DNA from: Streptomyces finlayi
GTDB taxonomy: Bacteria; Actinomycetota; Actinomycetes; Streptomycetales; Streptomycetaceae
Direction: 5' to 3'
Length of the DNA stretch: 64,000 nt
NCBI RefSeq assembly: GCF_014216315.1
Contig: NZ_CP045702.1
Location: 1,612,001-1,676,000, forward strand
Numbering within the stretch: position 1 is the first letter of the stretch; each line of letters opens with the position of its first letter. This document shows positions 35,417 to 44,187 of the stretch, one piece after another. A model generated the notes under the pieces. That model did no database searches. It saw only the letters and a list, made by a program, of their open reading frames with translations, and was not told the DNA's origin. A program made the position numbers and the translations under genes.

Positions 35417-35492
35417 TGAAGGTCACACTCCCAAGCCGTAGAGGTCAGTCGCCGCTCGACAGCGGCCACGGCCCAGCCTCGCGTCGCCACGA

Positions 35493-35533
35493 TGGCGTCG
35501 GTACGCCACGGGCCTGCCACTCCACTGCCACTT
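35493..35533 (-). promoter_or_regulatory. 41-bp composite operator, copy C
   Basis: On the minus strand AAGTGGCAGTGGAGTGGCAG then TGGCGTACCGACGCCA. It points toward the radical SAM gene, about 77 bases from its start. Confidence 0.75.
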
Positions 35534-35639
35534 CCCCGCCGGACCGGAATGGCGAGCCCGGGGGCGGGCTCTCGGGCACCAGCACCTTCCGGCTGCGCAA
35601 TCCATTCGAGATCACCCCAAAGCGACCACGGCCCGTCGC

Positions 35640-35680
35640 AAGTGGCAGTGAAGTGGCAGACGAATGGCGTACCGACGCCA
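35640..35680 (+). promoter_or_regulatory. 41-bp composite operator, copy D
   Basis: AAGTGGCAGTGAAGTGGCAG then TGGCGTACCGACGCCA, about 72 bases upstream of the gene at 35752. It differs from copy B in one base across the 41. Confidence 0.75.
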
Positions 35681-35751
35681 CGCGCCAGGCGAAACGCTGA
35701 TGACGGCGGCAACGCGTACGCCGCTGCCGCACCACTACACCGCCCCGACCA

Positions 35752-36255
35752 ATGAGAGATCCGGACCTGTTGGCCATGACGACACAGACGCTCCCGCGCA
35801 TCACCGGCACCGTCGCTGAGCAGGGCCGACTCCCCGTGCTTCATGGCCCCGACGCGCTCTGGCTGCTTCTGCCCACCCTGCACCCGAACGCTCCGGTGAA
35901 AGGGCTGGGCGGCCACCACGGCTGGAACACGGTTACCTTGAACCAGGGCCTGGGCATGTCGGTCCTGCATTCGCTCAGGGGGGCTGGGGTCCCCGTCGGA
36001 CCCGTCCTGCACTGCGGTGTTCACCGAGCGGTGAACATGCTGGTCTCGACCTGGCCCGAAGGGCTGCCCACGCACGGGGTCCTGACTGTCCGTCGGGCCA
36101 CCACGCGATGCCCCGACACCTCACACGAGTGCCCCGGTCAGTTGTGGCTGCTGCCCCCGGACGGGCAAGGCTTCTACCTGACCGAAGCCCGGCACCTCTT
36201 CCACGCTGTTCACAGCCTGCGATCCGCGCACCGCCGGGCCCATGCGACCTGCTGA
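35752..36255 (+). CDS. Hypothetical protein
   Basis: 167 residues, not recognised. The protein is rich in His and Leu (VLHGPDALWLLLPTLHPNAPV, GLGGHHGWNTVTL, HECPGQLWLLPPDGQGFYL) with no membrane segment or known motif. ATG 35776 (MTTQTLP) is an alternative start. It is the only plus-strand gene directly behind operator D and lies 111 bases before the conservon, so it may be part of the operator-controlled regulon. The function cannot be inferred. Confidence 0.6.
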   Translation: MRDPDLLAMTTQTLPRITGTVAEQGRLPVLHGPDALWLLLPTLHPNAPVKGLGGHHGWNTVTLNQGLGMSVLHSLRGAGVPVGPVLHCGVHRAVNMLVSTWPEGLPTHGVLTVRRATTRCPDTSHECPGQLWLLPPDGQGFYLTEARHLFHAVHSLRSAHRRAHATC

Positions 36256-36366
36256 CCGCGCCCATCGGCCCCCGGCCCCACGGCCAACAGCGTGCTCGCC
36301 CCGCGCCGAGCTGCCGCCGGCCCCCCGTTCGCATGCGTCCGTTCCCTACCTGCCCGCGAGGAATCG

Positions 36367-37623
36367 ATGATCAACGACATAGCGGATGCGGCTCCATGGG
36401 GCCTGGATGCGGCCCTCGCGGTCGCGGCCGCACTGATCGGACGCCGCTTGGCCAGGACCAAGCGACAGTTGCGCGAGCAGAGCGCAACTGCCACTTCGCA
36501 GATCCAGTCGCGCGACGCGGCCTTGGCCGAGCTGAACGACACGCGACTGCCGGCGATCGTCCACGCCATCTCCCAGGGCGAGCCCCTTCCCCCCGGGCGG
36601 CCTCCGCTCGACGACTTCACCAAGCACCTGCGCACGGCGGAGGAGCAGGTGGTGCGCGCCCTGGCGGAGGCGAGGGATCGCGCCGGCCAGGTGAGTCAGG
36701 GAACGCTGCTCGCGGTCACCCGCACCCTCCAGAGCCTGGTGAACGGCCAACAGGTGGCGGTCACGGACATGATCAACCGGCATGATTCCCCGGAGGTCGT
36801 CGCCGACTTGATGGTGTTCGACCACACCACGGGGCAGGTCCTGCGGCGCACCCAGTCGCTCGCCGTGGCCTGTGGCGCCTGGCCGGGAAAGCAGCACGAC
36901 CCCACGCCGGCCTTTGACGTGGTCCGCGGGGCGCTCGGGCGCATCCTCGACTACCGCCGCGTTCAGATCACCCAGCCGGAGAGCAACCGGGCGGTGATCG
37001 GCCGCTCGGTCGAAGGTCTCGTGATCGCCCTCGCCGAACTCCTGGAGAACGCCACCCGCTACTCCCACCCCGACACCGTGGTGCAGGTGCAGTTCCAGCA
37101 GGCCCACAACGGCCTGTCGATCGTCATCGACGACGCCGGTGTCAGCCTGCCGCCCGGCGCGCGGGAGCGGGCCCGCCACTTCTTGTCCGGCGAGCACCCC
37201 ATCGACGTCACCCGTCTCGGCGACCCGCCGAAGATCGGGTTCCCCGTCATCGGGGCCCTGGCCAGACGCTACGGCTTCACCGCGTCGGTCGACACCCCGT
37301 CCCCGTACGGAGGGGTGCGCGCCGTGGTCTACCTGCCCAGCGCCACGCTCACCGACGCGGTGCCTCAACCACCCCGCACCGCAGCAGCAGCCCCGCCGGC
37401 CCCGCCCAACGACCAGGTGGCAGCCGCCCCAGTGGGATCCACGGCTCACGGCCTGCCCAAGCGACGACGTCACGCGCCGACCGAAGCCCCTGCAGCAGCC
37501 GAGCCCTCGGCCAGGATCCGAACCCCCGAGCAGGCCGCCGCACCCTTCGACGCCTTCCTGCGCGGCACGCAGGCCGGCCGCGGGCAAAGCCATTCGACCG
37601 ATGAAGGGAACACCCTCGCATGA
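36367..37623 (+). CDS. Conservon ATPase (CvnA-like sensor kinase)
   Basis: 418 residues. An N-terminal hydrophobic helix (ALAVAAALIGRRLA) and coiled region precede a HATPase_c domain: ALAELLENATRYSHPD (N box) near residue 220 and VIDDAGVSLPPGARERA (G1). The C-terminal 90 residues are a Pro/Ala-rich tail. CvnA proteins sit at the membrane with CvnB-D in a signalling complex compared to eukaryotic G-protein systems. It is the first gene of the conservon, and ATGA couples it to the next. Confidence 0.9.
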   Translation: MINDIADAAPWGLDAALAVAAALIGRRLARTKRQLREQSATATSQIQSRDAALAELNDTRLPAIVHAISQGEPLPPGRPPLDDFTKHLRTAEEQVVRALAEARDRAGQVSQGTLLAVTRTLQSLVNGQQVAVTDMINRHDSPEVVADLMVFDHTTGQVLRRTQSLAVACGAWPGKQHDPTPAFDVVRGALGRILDYRRVQITQPESNRAVIGRSVEGLVIALAELLENATRYSHPDTVVQVQFQQAHNGLSIVIDDAGVSLPPGARERARHFLSGEHPIDVTRLGDPPKIGFPVIGALARRYGFTASVDTPSPYGGVRAVVYLPSATLTDAVPQPPRTAAAAPPAPPNDQVAAAPVGSTAHGLPKRRRHAPTEAPAAAEPSARIRTPEQAAAPFDAFLRGTQAGRGQSHSTDEGNTLA

Positions 37624-38042
37624 CCGACGCCGTGAAGAACGAGAGCAGGCGGCTGGCCTGGATGCTCAACCAGATCCTGGACCAGCCGGAGGTCTACGAC
37701 GCGATGCTGGTGAGCGAGGACGGCCTGCTCCGAGCCTGTTCGGAGGGGATGAACGAGGCCGCGGCCGACCGGGTGGCCGCAGCCCTTTCCGGGGTCAGGT
37801 CCACGAGCGGCGCAACGGCGGAATTCTGCAGGTCGCGCCCCAACTCCTGGCAGCAGAGCCTCATGGAGTTCGGCGACGGCTACGTCATCATGATCAGCGC
37901 GGCCGACGGCACCTACCTGGCGGTGGCAACCTCCCGCAACGCGGACATCGCAGTGGTGGCCACCACGATGTACACCGTCGTCGGCCAGCTCGGCCAGGAG
38001 ATGGTGAGCGCGCCGCGCCAGGAAGACGGCAGCTCGGCATGA
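37620..38042 (+). CDS. Conservon roadblock/LC7 protein (CvnB-like)
   Basis: 140 residues with the roadblock/LC7 fold: LAWMLNQILDQPEVYDAMLVSEDGLLRACS and GYVIMISAADGTYLAVATS. These proteins act as GTPase-activating or scaffold partners of small GTPases. ATGA overlaps at both ends couple it to CvnA and the DUF742 gene. Confidence 0.95.
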   Translation: MTDAVKNESRRLAWMLNQILDQPEVYDAMLVSEDGLLRACSEGMNEAAADRVAAALSGVRSTSGATAEFCRSRPNSWQQSLMEFGDGYVIMISAADGTYLAVATSRNADIAVVATTMYTVVGQLGQEMVSAPRQEDGSSA

Positions 38043-38398
38043 CGCCCAGGCGCACGCGCACCGACATGGTGCGGCAGTACGTCATCACGGGAGGCCGCTC
38101 CGCGCCGTCCCGAAACGCGCCGGCCCTGGACGTGGTCACCCTCGTGGTCTCCACCGGCGACCGCCCGCTGAACAGCCTCGGGCCGGAGCTGGCGGGCATC
38201 GTCGAGCTGTGCCTGGGAGGCCACCTCTCCATCGCCGAGGTGGCCTCCCGAACCCGGCTCCCGATGACGGTCACCAAGGTGCTCGTCGGCGATCTGATCG
38301 ACTCCGGCCACGTGATCGCGCGGCGCCCGCCGCCCAAAGCAGCCCTGCCCGACCACGACCTCATGAAGAAGGTGCTGCGTGGCCTCGAGCGTCTATGA
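38039..38398 (+). CDS. Conservon DUF742 protein (CvnC-like)
   Basis: 119 residues of the DUF742 family: VRQYVITGGRSAPSR, then a winged-helix-like end LSIAEVASRTRLPMTVTKVLVGDLIDSGHV. It always occurs between roadblock and GTPase genes in conservons. It overlaps both neighbours. Confidence 0.95.
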   Translation: MTPRRTRTDMVRQYVITGGRSAPSRNAPALDVVTLVVSTGDRPLNSLGPELAGIVELCLGGHLSIAEVASRTRLPMTVTKVLVGDLIDSGHVIARRPPPKAALPDHDLMKKVLRGLERL

Positions 38399-38972
38399 CG
38401 GCATCTACGTTCGGGAATCCGTCGAGAACACCGCGAAGATCCTGGTGGTAGGGCCCTTCGGGGTCGGCAAGACCACTCTCATCGGCGCCGTCAGCGAGAT
38501 CACGCCGCTGCGGACCGAAGAGGTCATGACGCAGGCAGGCGCAGCGGTGGACAGCCTGGCCGGGATCCACGGCAAGACGACGACCACGGTGGCCCTGGAC
38601 TTCGGACGGCTCACGCTCGGCGACGACGTGGCCCTGTACCTGTTCGGCACGCCGGGCCAGGCACGGTTCACGCACATCTGGAACGAGCTCGCCAAGGGCG
38701 CCTACGGGGTCCTGATCCTGGCCGATTGCCGACGACTCGACGCCTCCTTCGAGGCGATGAGCCTGGTCGAGCAGCGCGGACTTCCGTACGTCGTGGTCCT
38801 CAACGTCTTCTCCGACTCGCCCGAGATTCCCGAGGAAGAACTGCGCGAGGCCCTCGATCTGGAACCCGAGACGCCGCTGGTTATGTGCGACGCCCGTAAC
38901 CGGGCTTCCGTCGTCAGCGCACTCATCACCCTCGTCAAGCACTTGAGTACCCGCCTCCAGGAGTCCGTGTGA
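38379..38972 (+). CDS. Conservon small GTPase-like protein (CvnD-like)
   Basis: 197 residues from GTG 38379. P-loop KILVVGPFGVGKTTLIG near residue 21, switch region KTTTTVALDFGRL, and LFGTPGQARF (DxxG position). It binds GTP or ATP and is regulated by the roadblock partner. The stop overlaps the start of the P450 gene. Confidence 0.95.
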   Translation: MASSVYDGIYVRESVENTAKILVVGPFGVGKTTLIGAVSEITPLRTEEVMTQAGAAVDSLAGIHGKTTTTVALDFGRLTLGDDVALYLFGTPGQARFTHIWNELAKGAYGVLILADCRRLDASFEAMSLVEQRGLPYVVVLNVFSDSPEIPEEELREALDLEPETPLVMCDARNRASVVSALITLVKHLSTRLQESV

Positions 38973-40411
38973 CCTCGCACCCGCCCGCCCACGCCGCCGT
39001 GCCGCCGCCCGGCTGCCCGGCTCACCAGCCCACTGCGCCCACCGGACTGCCAGCCCTGTACGGGCCGTACTTCGCGGCCGAACCCGAGGCCACCTACCAG
39101 TTCCTCAACCAGCAGGGGCCCGCCTCCTGGGTCGAGCTCGCTCCCGGCGTCCAGAGCGTCGTGGTCACGGACTACGGTTGCGCGCTCGATGTTCTGCGCA
39201 GCCCCTACTTCAGCAAGGACGCCCGCCGTTGGGAGGCGCTTCGCCAGGGGCTGGTTCCCTCGGACAACGAGGTGCTCCCGATGATGGCGTGGCGCCCGTC
39301 CCTGCTCTTCGCCGACGCCGACCGGCACCTGCGGCTGCGCCAGGCCGTCGACGACAGCTTGGCCCGGGTCGACGCACACCAGCTGCGCGGCTTCGTCCAG
39401 CGCAGCGCGATCGGCCTGATCCGGCAGGTCTCGGCGGCCGGCAGAGCCGACCTGGTCGCTGAGTACGCCGACCGTCTGCCGGTGCTGGTGTTCACCCAGC
39501 TCTTCGGCTGCCCCGATGCGTGGGTGCAGGACATGGCCGCGGCCTGCGCCCAGATGATTGATGCCGAGCCCGCGGCGGCGCAGGCCGGCGGAGCACGCCT
39601 GGCCGGTCTCCTGGGCCAGCTGATCTCCGCCAAGCGCGAGCGCCCGGGCGCGGACCTTACATCCTGGATGCTGGAGCACCCGGTCGGACTCAGCGACGAG
39701 GAGATGGTCCACCAGCTCGTCGTCCTCATCGGAGCCGGAACGGTCCCAATGACCGCTTGGATCTCCAGCACCCTCATGGTGATGCTCACCGACGACCGAT
39801 TCGCCGGCGACCTGTCCGGCGGAAGCCTGACCATCGGGGACGCACTCAACGACGTGCTCTGGTCCAAGTCCCCCATGTCGAACTTCTGCTTCCACTACGC
39901 GACTTCCTCGTACCGCCTCCGCGACAGCTACGGACGGGAGTTCGACATACCCCCGGGCGTCCCGGTCCTCATCAGCCTCGCCGCGGCCAACGCCCAACTC
40001 GGCGCCGGCGGATCAGGAACAACAGGTCGGCGCGCCGCCAACCACGCCCACTTGGCGTTCAGCGCGGGCCCGCACGTCTGCCCGGCACAGGACCTCTCCG
40101 GCGTCATTGCCGACGTAGCCGTCGAGACGCTGCTCGACCAGCTGCCCGACGTGCAGCTGGACGCCACGGCACTGTCCTGGCGCCCCGGCCCGTTCCACCG
40201 AACCCTCACCGCCCTGCCCGTGCGCTTCCCGGCCGTGCCCGTACCCACACCTACACCCCTTGGAGCCCCGATATGGAACCCGCAGCCCTCCGGCAGTGCC
40301 CCGTCCTGGACCCCACCGGCAGCTCCCTCCACGCCGAGGCCGCCAGCCTCCGCGCACAGGGCCCGGCGACCCAGGTGGCGCTCCCTGGTGGCGTCGTTGC
40401 GTGGTCGGTGA
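38969..40411 (+). CDS. Conservon cytochrome P450 (CvnE-like)
   Basis: 480 residues from GTG 38969. Haem-ligand loop LAFSAGPHVCPAQDL near residue 365 and I-helix VVLIGAGTVPMTAW. This is the P450 type that often closes a conservon. After the natural P450 end (LPVRFPAV) there are about 55 extra low-complexity Pro/Ala/Arg residues that overlap the first 139 bases of the next P450 gene in another frame. The tail probably arose from a lost stop codon. Confidence 0.85.
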   Translation: MTSHPPAHAAVPPPGCPAHQPTAPTGLPALYGPYFAAEPEATYQFLNQQGPASWVELAPGVQSVVVTDYGCALDVLRSPYFSKDARRWEALRQGLVPSDNEVLPMMAWRPSLLFADADRHLRLRQAVDDSLARVDAHQLRGFVQRSAIGLIRQVSAAGRADLVAEYADRLPVLVFTQLFGCPDAWVQDMAAACAQMIDAEPAAAQAGGARLAGLLGQLISAKRERPGADLTSWMLEHPVGLSDEEMVHQLVVLIGAGTVPMTAWISSTLMVMLTDDRFAGDLSGGSLTIGDALNDVLWSKSPMSNFCFHYATSSYRLRDSYGREFDIPPGVPVLISLAAANAQLGAGGSGTTGRRAANHAHLAFSAGPHVCPAQDLSGVIADVAVETLLDQLPDVQLDATALSWRPGPFHRTLTALPVRFPAVPVPTPTPLGAPIWNPQPSGSAPSWTPPAAPSTPRPPASAHRARRPRWRSLVASLRGR

Positions 40412-41514
40412 CCCGCTTCGCCCAGATCAAGGCCCTCACGAGCGACCGCCGAGTGTCCCGTGACCCCCGCCGGCACTGGCCCGCGCTCGCCGAGATATCC
40501 GACGACTGGCCGCTGAGCGCCCTGGTTCTGCCGGAGAGCGCCTTCAACTCCTACGGTCCCGAGCACCGGCGCCTTCGCGGCCTCATCTCCACGGCCTTCA
40601 CCCCGCGGCGGACCGAGGCCCTGCGCCCGCAGGTCCAGCGGATCGTCGACCGGCTGATCACCGACCTCATCGCTGTCGAGCCGGGACATCCCGTCGACCT
40701 CCGTGCCACCTTCGCGTACAAGGTGCCCACCGAGGTGATCTGCGATCTGTTCGGCGTTCCGTCCGAGCTACGGCCGTGGATGCGGCGTGTCATCGACGCC
40801 GCACTGCACACCGCGGCCAGCCCTGAGCAGGCCCAGGCCGACTTCCTCGACCTCCGATCCTGCATGGCCGCCCTCATCGCCGACAAGCGCGCTCACCTGG
40901 ACCAGGACATGACCAGCGACCTGATCACCGCCCGAGACGCCGAAGGGCAACTCGACGAGGAACAGCTGATCGGCACCTGCATCCTCATGGTCGGCGCGGG
41001 GTCGGAAACGGCTGTCAACCTGATCCTCAAAGCCGTCCACGCTCTCCTCTCCCATCCCGACCAACTCGCTCTGCTCCGCATCGGGACGGTGACCTGGGGC
41101 CACGTGATCGAGGAGACTCTGCGCACCGAGGGGCCGATCGAGCACATGCCCCTGCGCTACGCGGTCGAGGACATTGACCTGGGCGAAGGCGTCCTCATCA
41201 AGGCGGGGGACGCCATCATCCTCGGCTTCGGTGCTGCCGGCCGGGACCCAGCCGTCCACGGCCCGGACGCCGACACCTTCGACGCCACCCGGGGCAACAA
41301 GGAGCACGTGGCCTTCGGCCACGGACCGCACTTCTGCCTCGGTGCCCCGCTAGCGCGTATGGAGGCCGACATCGCGCTGCGGGCCCTGTTCGAGACATTC
41401 CCCAACCTGACGCTCAGCGACCCCGGACAGGTCCCGCCCCACCAGGAGTCCTTCGTTGCCAACGGGTTCCGGGAGTTGTCCGTCCGCCTCTCGCCGGGAC
41501 CGGCCGCCGTCTGA
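40273..41514 (+). CDS. Cytochrome P450
   Basis: 413 residues from ATG 40273 with TTGGAG upstream. All P450 hallmarks are present: I-helix LMVGAGSETAVNLI, K-helix EETLRTEGPIEHMPLRY (ExxR), and haem loop VAFGHGPHFCLGAPLARME. It needs ferredoxin and ferredoxin reductase encoded elsewhere. The substrate is unknown. It lies in a row with the conservon and the radical SAM gene, so the P450s may serve the signalling unit or an adjacent pathway. Confidence 0.9.
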   Translation: MEPAALRQCPVLDPTGSSLHAEAASLRAQGPATQVALPGGVVAWSVTRFAQIKALTSDRRVSRDPRRHWPALAEISDDWPLSALVLPESAFNSYGPEHRRLRGLISTAFTPRRTEALRPQVQRIVDRLITDLIAVEPGHPVDLRATFAYKVPTEVICDLFGVPSELRPWMRRVIDAALHTAASPEQAQADFLDLRSCMAALIADKRAHLDQDMTSDLITARDAEGQLDEEQLIGTCILMVGAGSETAVNLILKAVHALLSHPDQLALLRIGTVTWGHVIEETLRTEGPIEHMPLRYAVEDIDLGEGVLIKAGDAIILGFGAAGRDPAVHGPDADTFDATRGNKEHVAFGHGPHFCLGAPLARMEADIALRALFETFPNLTLSDPGQVPPHQESFVANGFRELSVRLSPGPAAV

Positions 41515-41585
41515 CTCGGGGTCACCGGGCACGGCCCGCGTCCCGCCCGGGATCCCGCCACACCTCCATCCCTACCGAAGGGTGA

Positions 41586-42911
41586 ATGACCATGGACGAT
41601 CGCGTCTCGACGGCAGCATCCTCGCGGCTGGTCGACACAGTCCGTCTCGCCTGCCCCGAACTCCCGCCTCTGAGCGACGAAGACGCGAGCGACTACGACC
41701 TTCTCCTTCTCAACCCTGGACGACTGCGGTCCCGCCTGGAGCGGCAGCTCCACGACCACGCCGGCAGCATTCGCGTGACGGGTACGCTCGACCGGCGGCT
41801 GGTCCTCATCGAGCGGTCCGACGGGCAATGGGTCGCCTCTGATCTTTCCGGCAGTCCCCACGGCACTCGGCGATGGCCGGACTGGACGCACAACCGCCTG
41901 GAAGTCGAGGACCCTGACTCCTGGCTCTCGCTCGCACGCCTCGACGTCACCGCAGTGGAGAGGCTGTCGCGGCCAGACGTCCTTCTCGCCGCGTTGTACC
42001 ACCCCGAGAACTTCCCCCTGCCGCGATTCCCCCTGGGCATCAGCGACGTGGCCCGCGCCGCCAGGGCAACACTGCTGGGCACCGTGTCCTTGACCGACAT
42101 GCAGTTAGGCACCGAGCTGGAAAACCTGGTCAAACGGGTCACTACCGAGACCCCCGACATCCTCGGCGTCACCCGGCGCCACACCGCCAAGCCGGTCGCC
42201 CGCCTCACCACCGAGGACATCTTCCCGGAACTCGATCTGCTGCCGGCCACCTTCGAGCGCCACGGCGTCGCCCAGGTCGAGACCAGCCGGGGATGCACCA
42301 ACACCTGTTCCTTCTGCCCGCGCGGCCACAAGGGCAAATGGGCGGGTGCCGGAGCTGCGGAACTGCCGTGGCTGCTCGCCGAGATGCGCCAGATCTTCGA
42401 CCGCTACCCGGAGGTCTCGCGGACCCTCTACCTCGTCGACGAGGAGTTCATCGGCCGCGGCGGCGACGCAGTCGCCCGCGCGCTGAAAGTGGCCAACGTC
42501 CTGCACGCACAGGGCTTCAAATGGGAGTCGAGCTGCCGCATCGACCAGGTCGTAAGGGCCGACCCGGACGCGGCCTGGCACGTCGAGCGCGCCCAGATGT
42601 GGCGAGACCTGGTCAATCGGGGACCGCGGCGCATGCTGTTCGGCGTCGAGTCCGGGGTGGACTCGATCCTTGCCCGGTTCAACAAGGAGACGACCGGAGA
42701 CCAGAACGCTCTCGCCATCCGTACGCTCTCCGCGCTCGGCGTGCCCACGAGGTACACCTACATCACCTTCGACCAGCTCATGACACTGGAGGAGCTGAAT
42801 GCCACCTACGCCTTTCAGGGGCATCCGCCTCCTTACCCGGGTCTTGTCTGGTGCCCAGGTAAGAGCAAAACCTCACAGTCGTCGCCCGGGGGTGCAAAGG
42901 GGAGCCGCTGA
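41586..42911 (+). CDS. Radical SAM protein with abnormal 3' end
   Basis: 441 residues. VETSRGCTNTCSFCPRG near residue 237 holds the CxxxCxxC cluster motif; MLFGVESGVDSILARF follows about 115 residues later. A long N-terminal region lacks a clear B12 domain. Conserved-looking sequence stops at LNATYAFQG (about 42823); the last 30 residues are Pro/Ser/Gly/Lys-rich and look like out-of-frame DNA, so the C-terminal helper region is probably lost. A TTA codon lies at 42105. It stands 72 bases after the P450. Confidence 0.75.
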   Translation: MTMDDRVSTAASSRLVDTVRLACPELPPLSDEDASDYDLLLLNPGRLRSRLERQLHDHAGSIRVTGTLDRRLVLIERSDGQWVASDLSGSPHGTRRWPDWTHNRLEVEDPDSWLSLARLDVTAVERLSRPDVLLAALYHPENFPLPRFPLGISDVARAARATLLGTVSLTDMQLGTELENLVKRVTTETPDILGVTRRHTAKPVARLTTEDIFPELDLLPATFERHGVAQVETSRGCTNTCSFCPRGHKGKWAGAGAAELPWLLAEMRQIFDRYPEVSRTLYLVDEEFIGRGGDAVARALKVANVLHAQGFKWESSCRIDQVVRADPDAAWHVERAQMWRDLVNRGPRRMLFGVESGVDSILARFNKETTGDQNALAIRTLSALGVPTRYTYITFDQLMTLEELNATYAFQGHPPPYPGLVWCPGKSKTSQSSPGGAKGSR

Positions 42912-43311
42912 CCGCCGGTCATCCTCGGCGCAACAGAACTGAGGCGACTGCCGCGGGCCGACAAAGCGGTACCAGGCAATCCCCCGGAAGGGTTACCGCA
43001 ACCCACATGAGTGATCGAACACAGCATCACAGCCCCCCTTGCCCGACCCCACAAGGAGGCGGCCCGGTATTCGAAATCAGGTTCTAGATTTCGCCCTCCT
43101 CCACCCGTTACGGCGACAGCAGAACCGCCGTTACCCGATCACCTGTCCGCATCTCGCCCCGAGGAGCCCCCATGCATCCCGCACACCGCCCTGCGCTCGT
43201 TCATCCTGCGTTCGAAAACACCGCTCCCTCCTCGGGTGCCCGCCTTCACCTCGCCTCCGACCGCACCGTCCTGCTGGCCGACGGATCACGACCGGATACG
43301 AGCTACCTGGC
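42912..43311. other. Intergenic region upstream of the Nudix locus
   Basis: 400 bases without a supportable gene. They follow the truncated-looking radical SAM gene and precede the kinase that begins the Nudix locus. Apart from the 7-bp palindrome at 43072-43093 I see no feature. Promoter elements for the Nudix operon are expected here. Confidence 0.5.
43072..43093. promoter_or_regulatory. Palindromic operator candidate before the Nudix operon
   Basis: CGAAATC-8 nt-GATTTCG is a perfect 7-bp inverted repeat in AT-rich sequence, unusual for this GC level, about 220 bases before the kinase start. It could bind a dimeric repressor. Confidence 0.4.
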
Positions 43312-44187
43312 ATGACGGCCTCCACTCGCCTTCCCTCCCCCTTCCACGCCTGGGTGGAGAGCGTGCTGGGCCCCCAGGACGCTGTGCGGGACTCCTCGCA
43401 CGCTCGCGACAACTCCCACGTGTGGAGGGTGACCGGACCCGCCGGCGACCACTACGTGAAGGTGGCGCCCAAGCCGATCCTGTACACGCGGGAGACCCGT
43501 GCCTACCGGGTAGCCGTCCCTCACCTCGGTCACGGCAACGCCCCGGTGCTGCATGACAGTTCTGGGGAGCTGCTCGCCCTGATCCTGACCGCCGTGGACG
43601 GCGAGCCGTTGAAGGAAGAGGAGTCACCCGCGCGCCGCCGCACGGCCCACCGGCAAGCCGGCCAGCTCCTGCGCCGCTTCCACGACGCGATGACCGGCAC
43701 CCTGCTCCAGCCGGAAGCCAGCGCAGTCGTCGAGAGCACGGTGGCCGGCCTGGACAAGCACCTCGCCGAGGCCGGCGACCACCTGTCCGCCACGGAAGCC
43801 GACCTGCTGCGGCACCTGGTGAGCGCGCTGCCCGGCTGCGGGCCGTTACCGGCCGGGTGGCGGCACGGGGACTTCTGGGAGCGCAATCTGCTCTGGAACG
43901 GCCAGCGCTGCGCATTGATCGACTTCGAGCGCAGCGAACCGGGCCCCTGTGTCGCCGACTTCGTCAAACTCGCCACCTCGCTGTGGCCTGATCGTCCCGA
44001 GCTGCGGACCGCCCTGTTCGAGGGGTACGGCCGACCTCTGTCCGAGGCAGAGGAATTCGCGCTAGCAGGGTTCGCAGCAGCTGACGCCGCCAGCGCTCTC
44101 GCCTACGGTCCCCGGCACGGCGACCCGCTCGTGACTGCGCGCGGCCGGCGAACCGTCGAGCGCCTGATGCAGGAGGGCCGTCTGTGA
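43312..44187 (+). CDS. APH-fold phosphotransferase
   Basis: 291 residues from ATG 43312; no clear ribosome-binding site. The kinase motifs are GWRHGDFWERNLLW and CALIDFERSEPGP, with the ATP-lobe Lys in DHYVKVAPKP. Small-molecule kinases of this fold act on sugars, aminoglycosides, homoserine or thiamine. It begins a tightly coupled operon: its TGA overlaps the GTG of the next Nudix gene. Confidence 0.8.
   Translation: MTASTRLPSPFHAWVESVLGPQDAVRDSSHARDNSHVWRVTGPAGDHYVKVAPKPILYTRETRAYRVAVPHLGHGNAPVLHDSSGELLALILTAVDGEPLKEEESPARRRTAHRQAGQLLRRFHDAMTGTLLQPEASAVVESTVAGLDKHLAEAGDHLSATEADLLRHLVSALPGCGPLPAGWRHGDFWERNLLWNGQRCALIDFERSEPGPCVADFVKLATSLWPDRPELRTALFEGYGRPLSEAEEFALAGFAAADAASALAYGPRHGDPLVTARGRRTVERLMQEGRL

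Larger units (their letters stand above)
35417..35751. promoter_or_regulatory. Second divergent promoter region with paired operators
   Basis: 335 non-coding bases between the radical SAM gene (minus) and the hypothetical gene at 35752 (plus). It carries operator copies C and D in inverted arrangement, the same layout as 25515-25911. Confidence 0.7.

Noticed and set aside
42912..43311. Open frames in the gap before the Nudix locus
   Set aside because: They are Pro/Arg/Ser-rich, lack ribosome-binding sites and match nothing; treated as non-coding.
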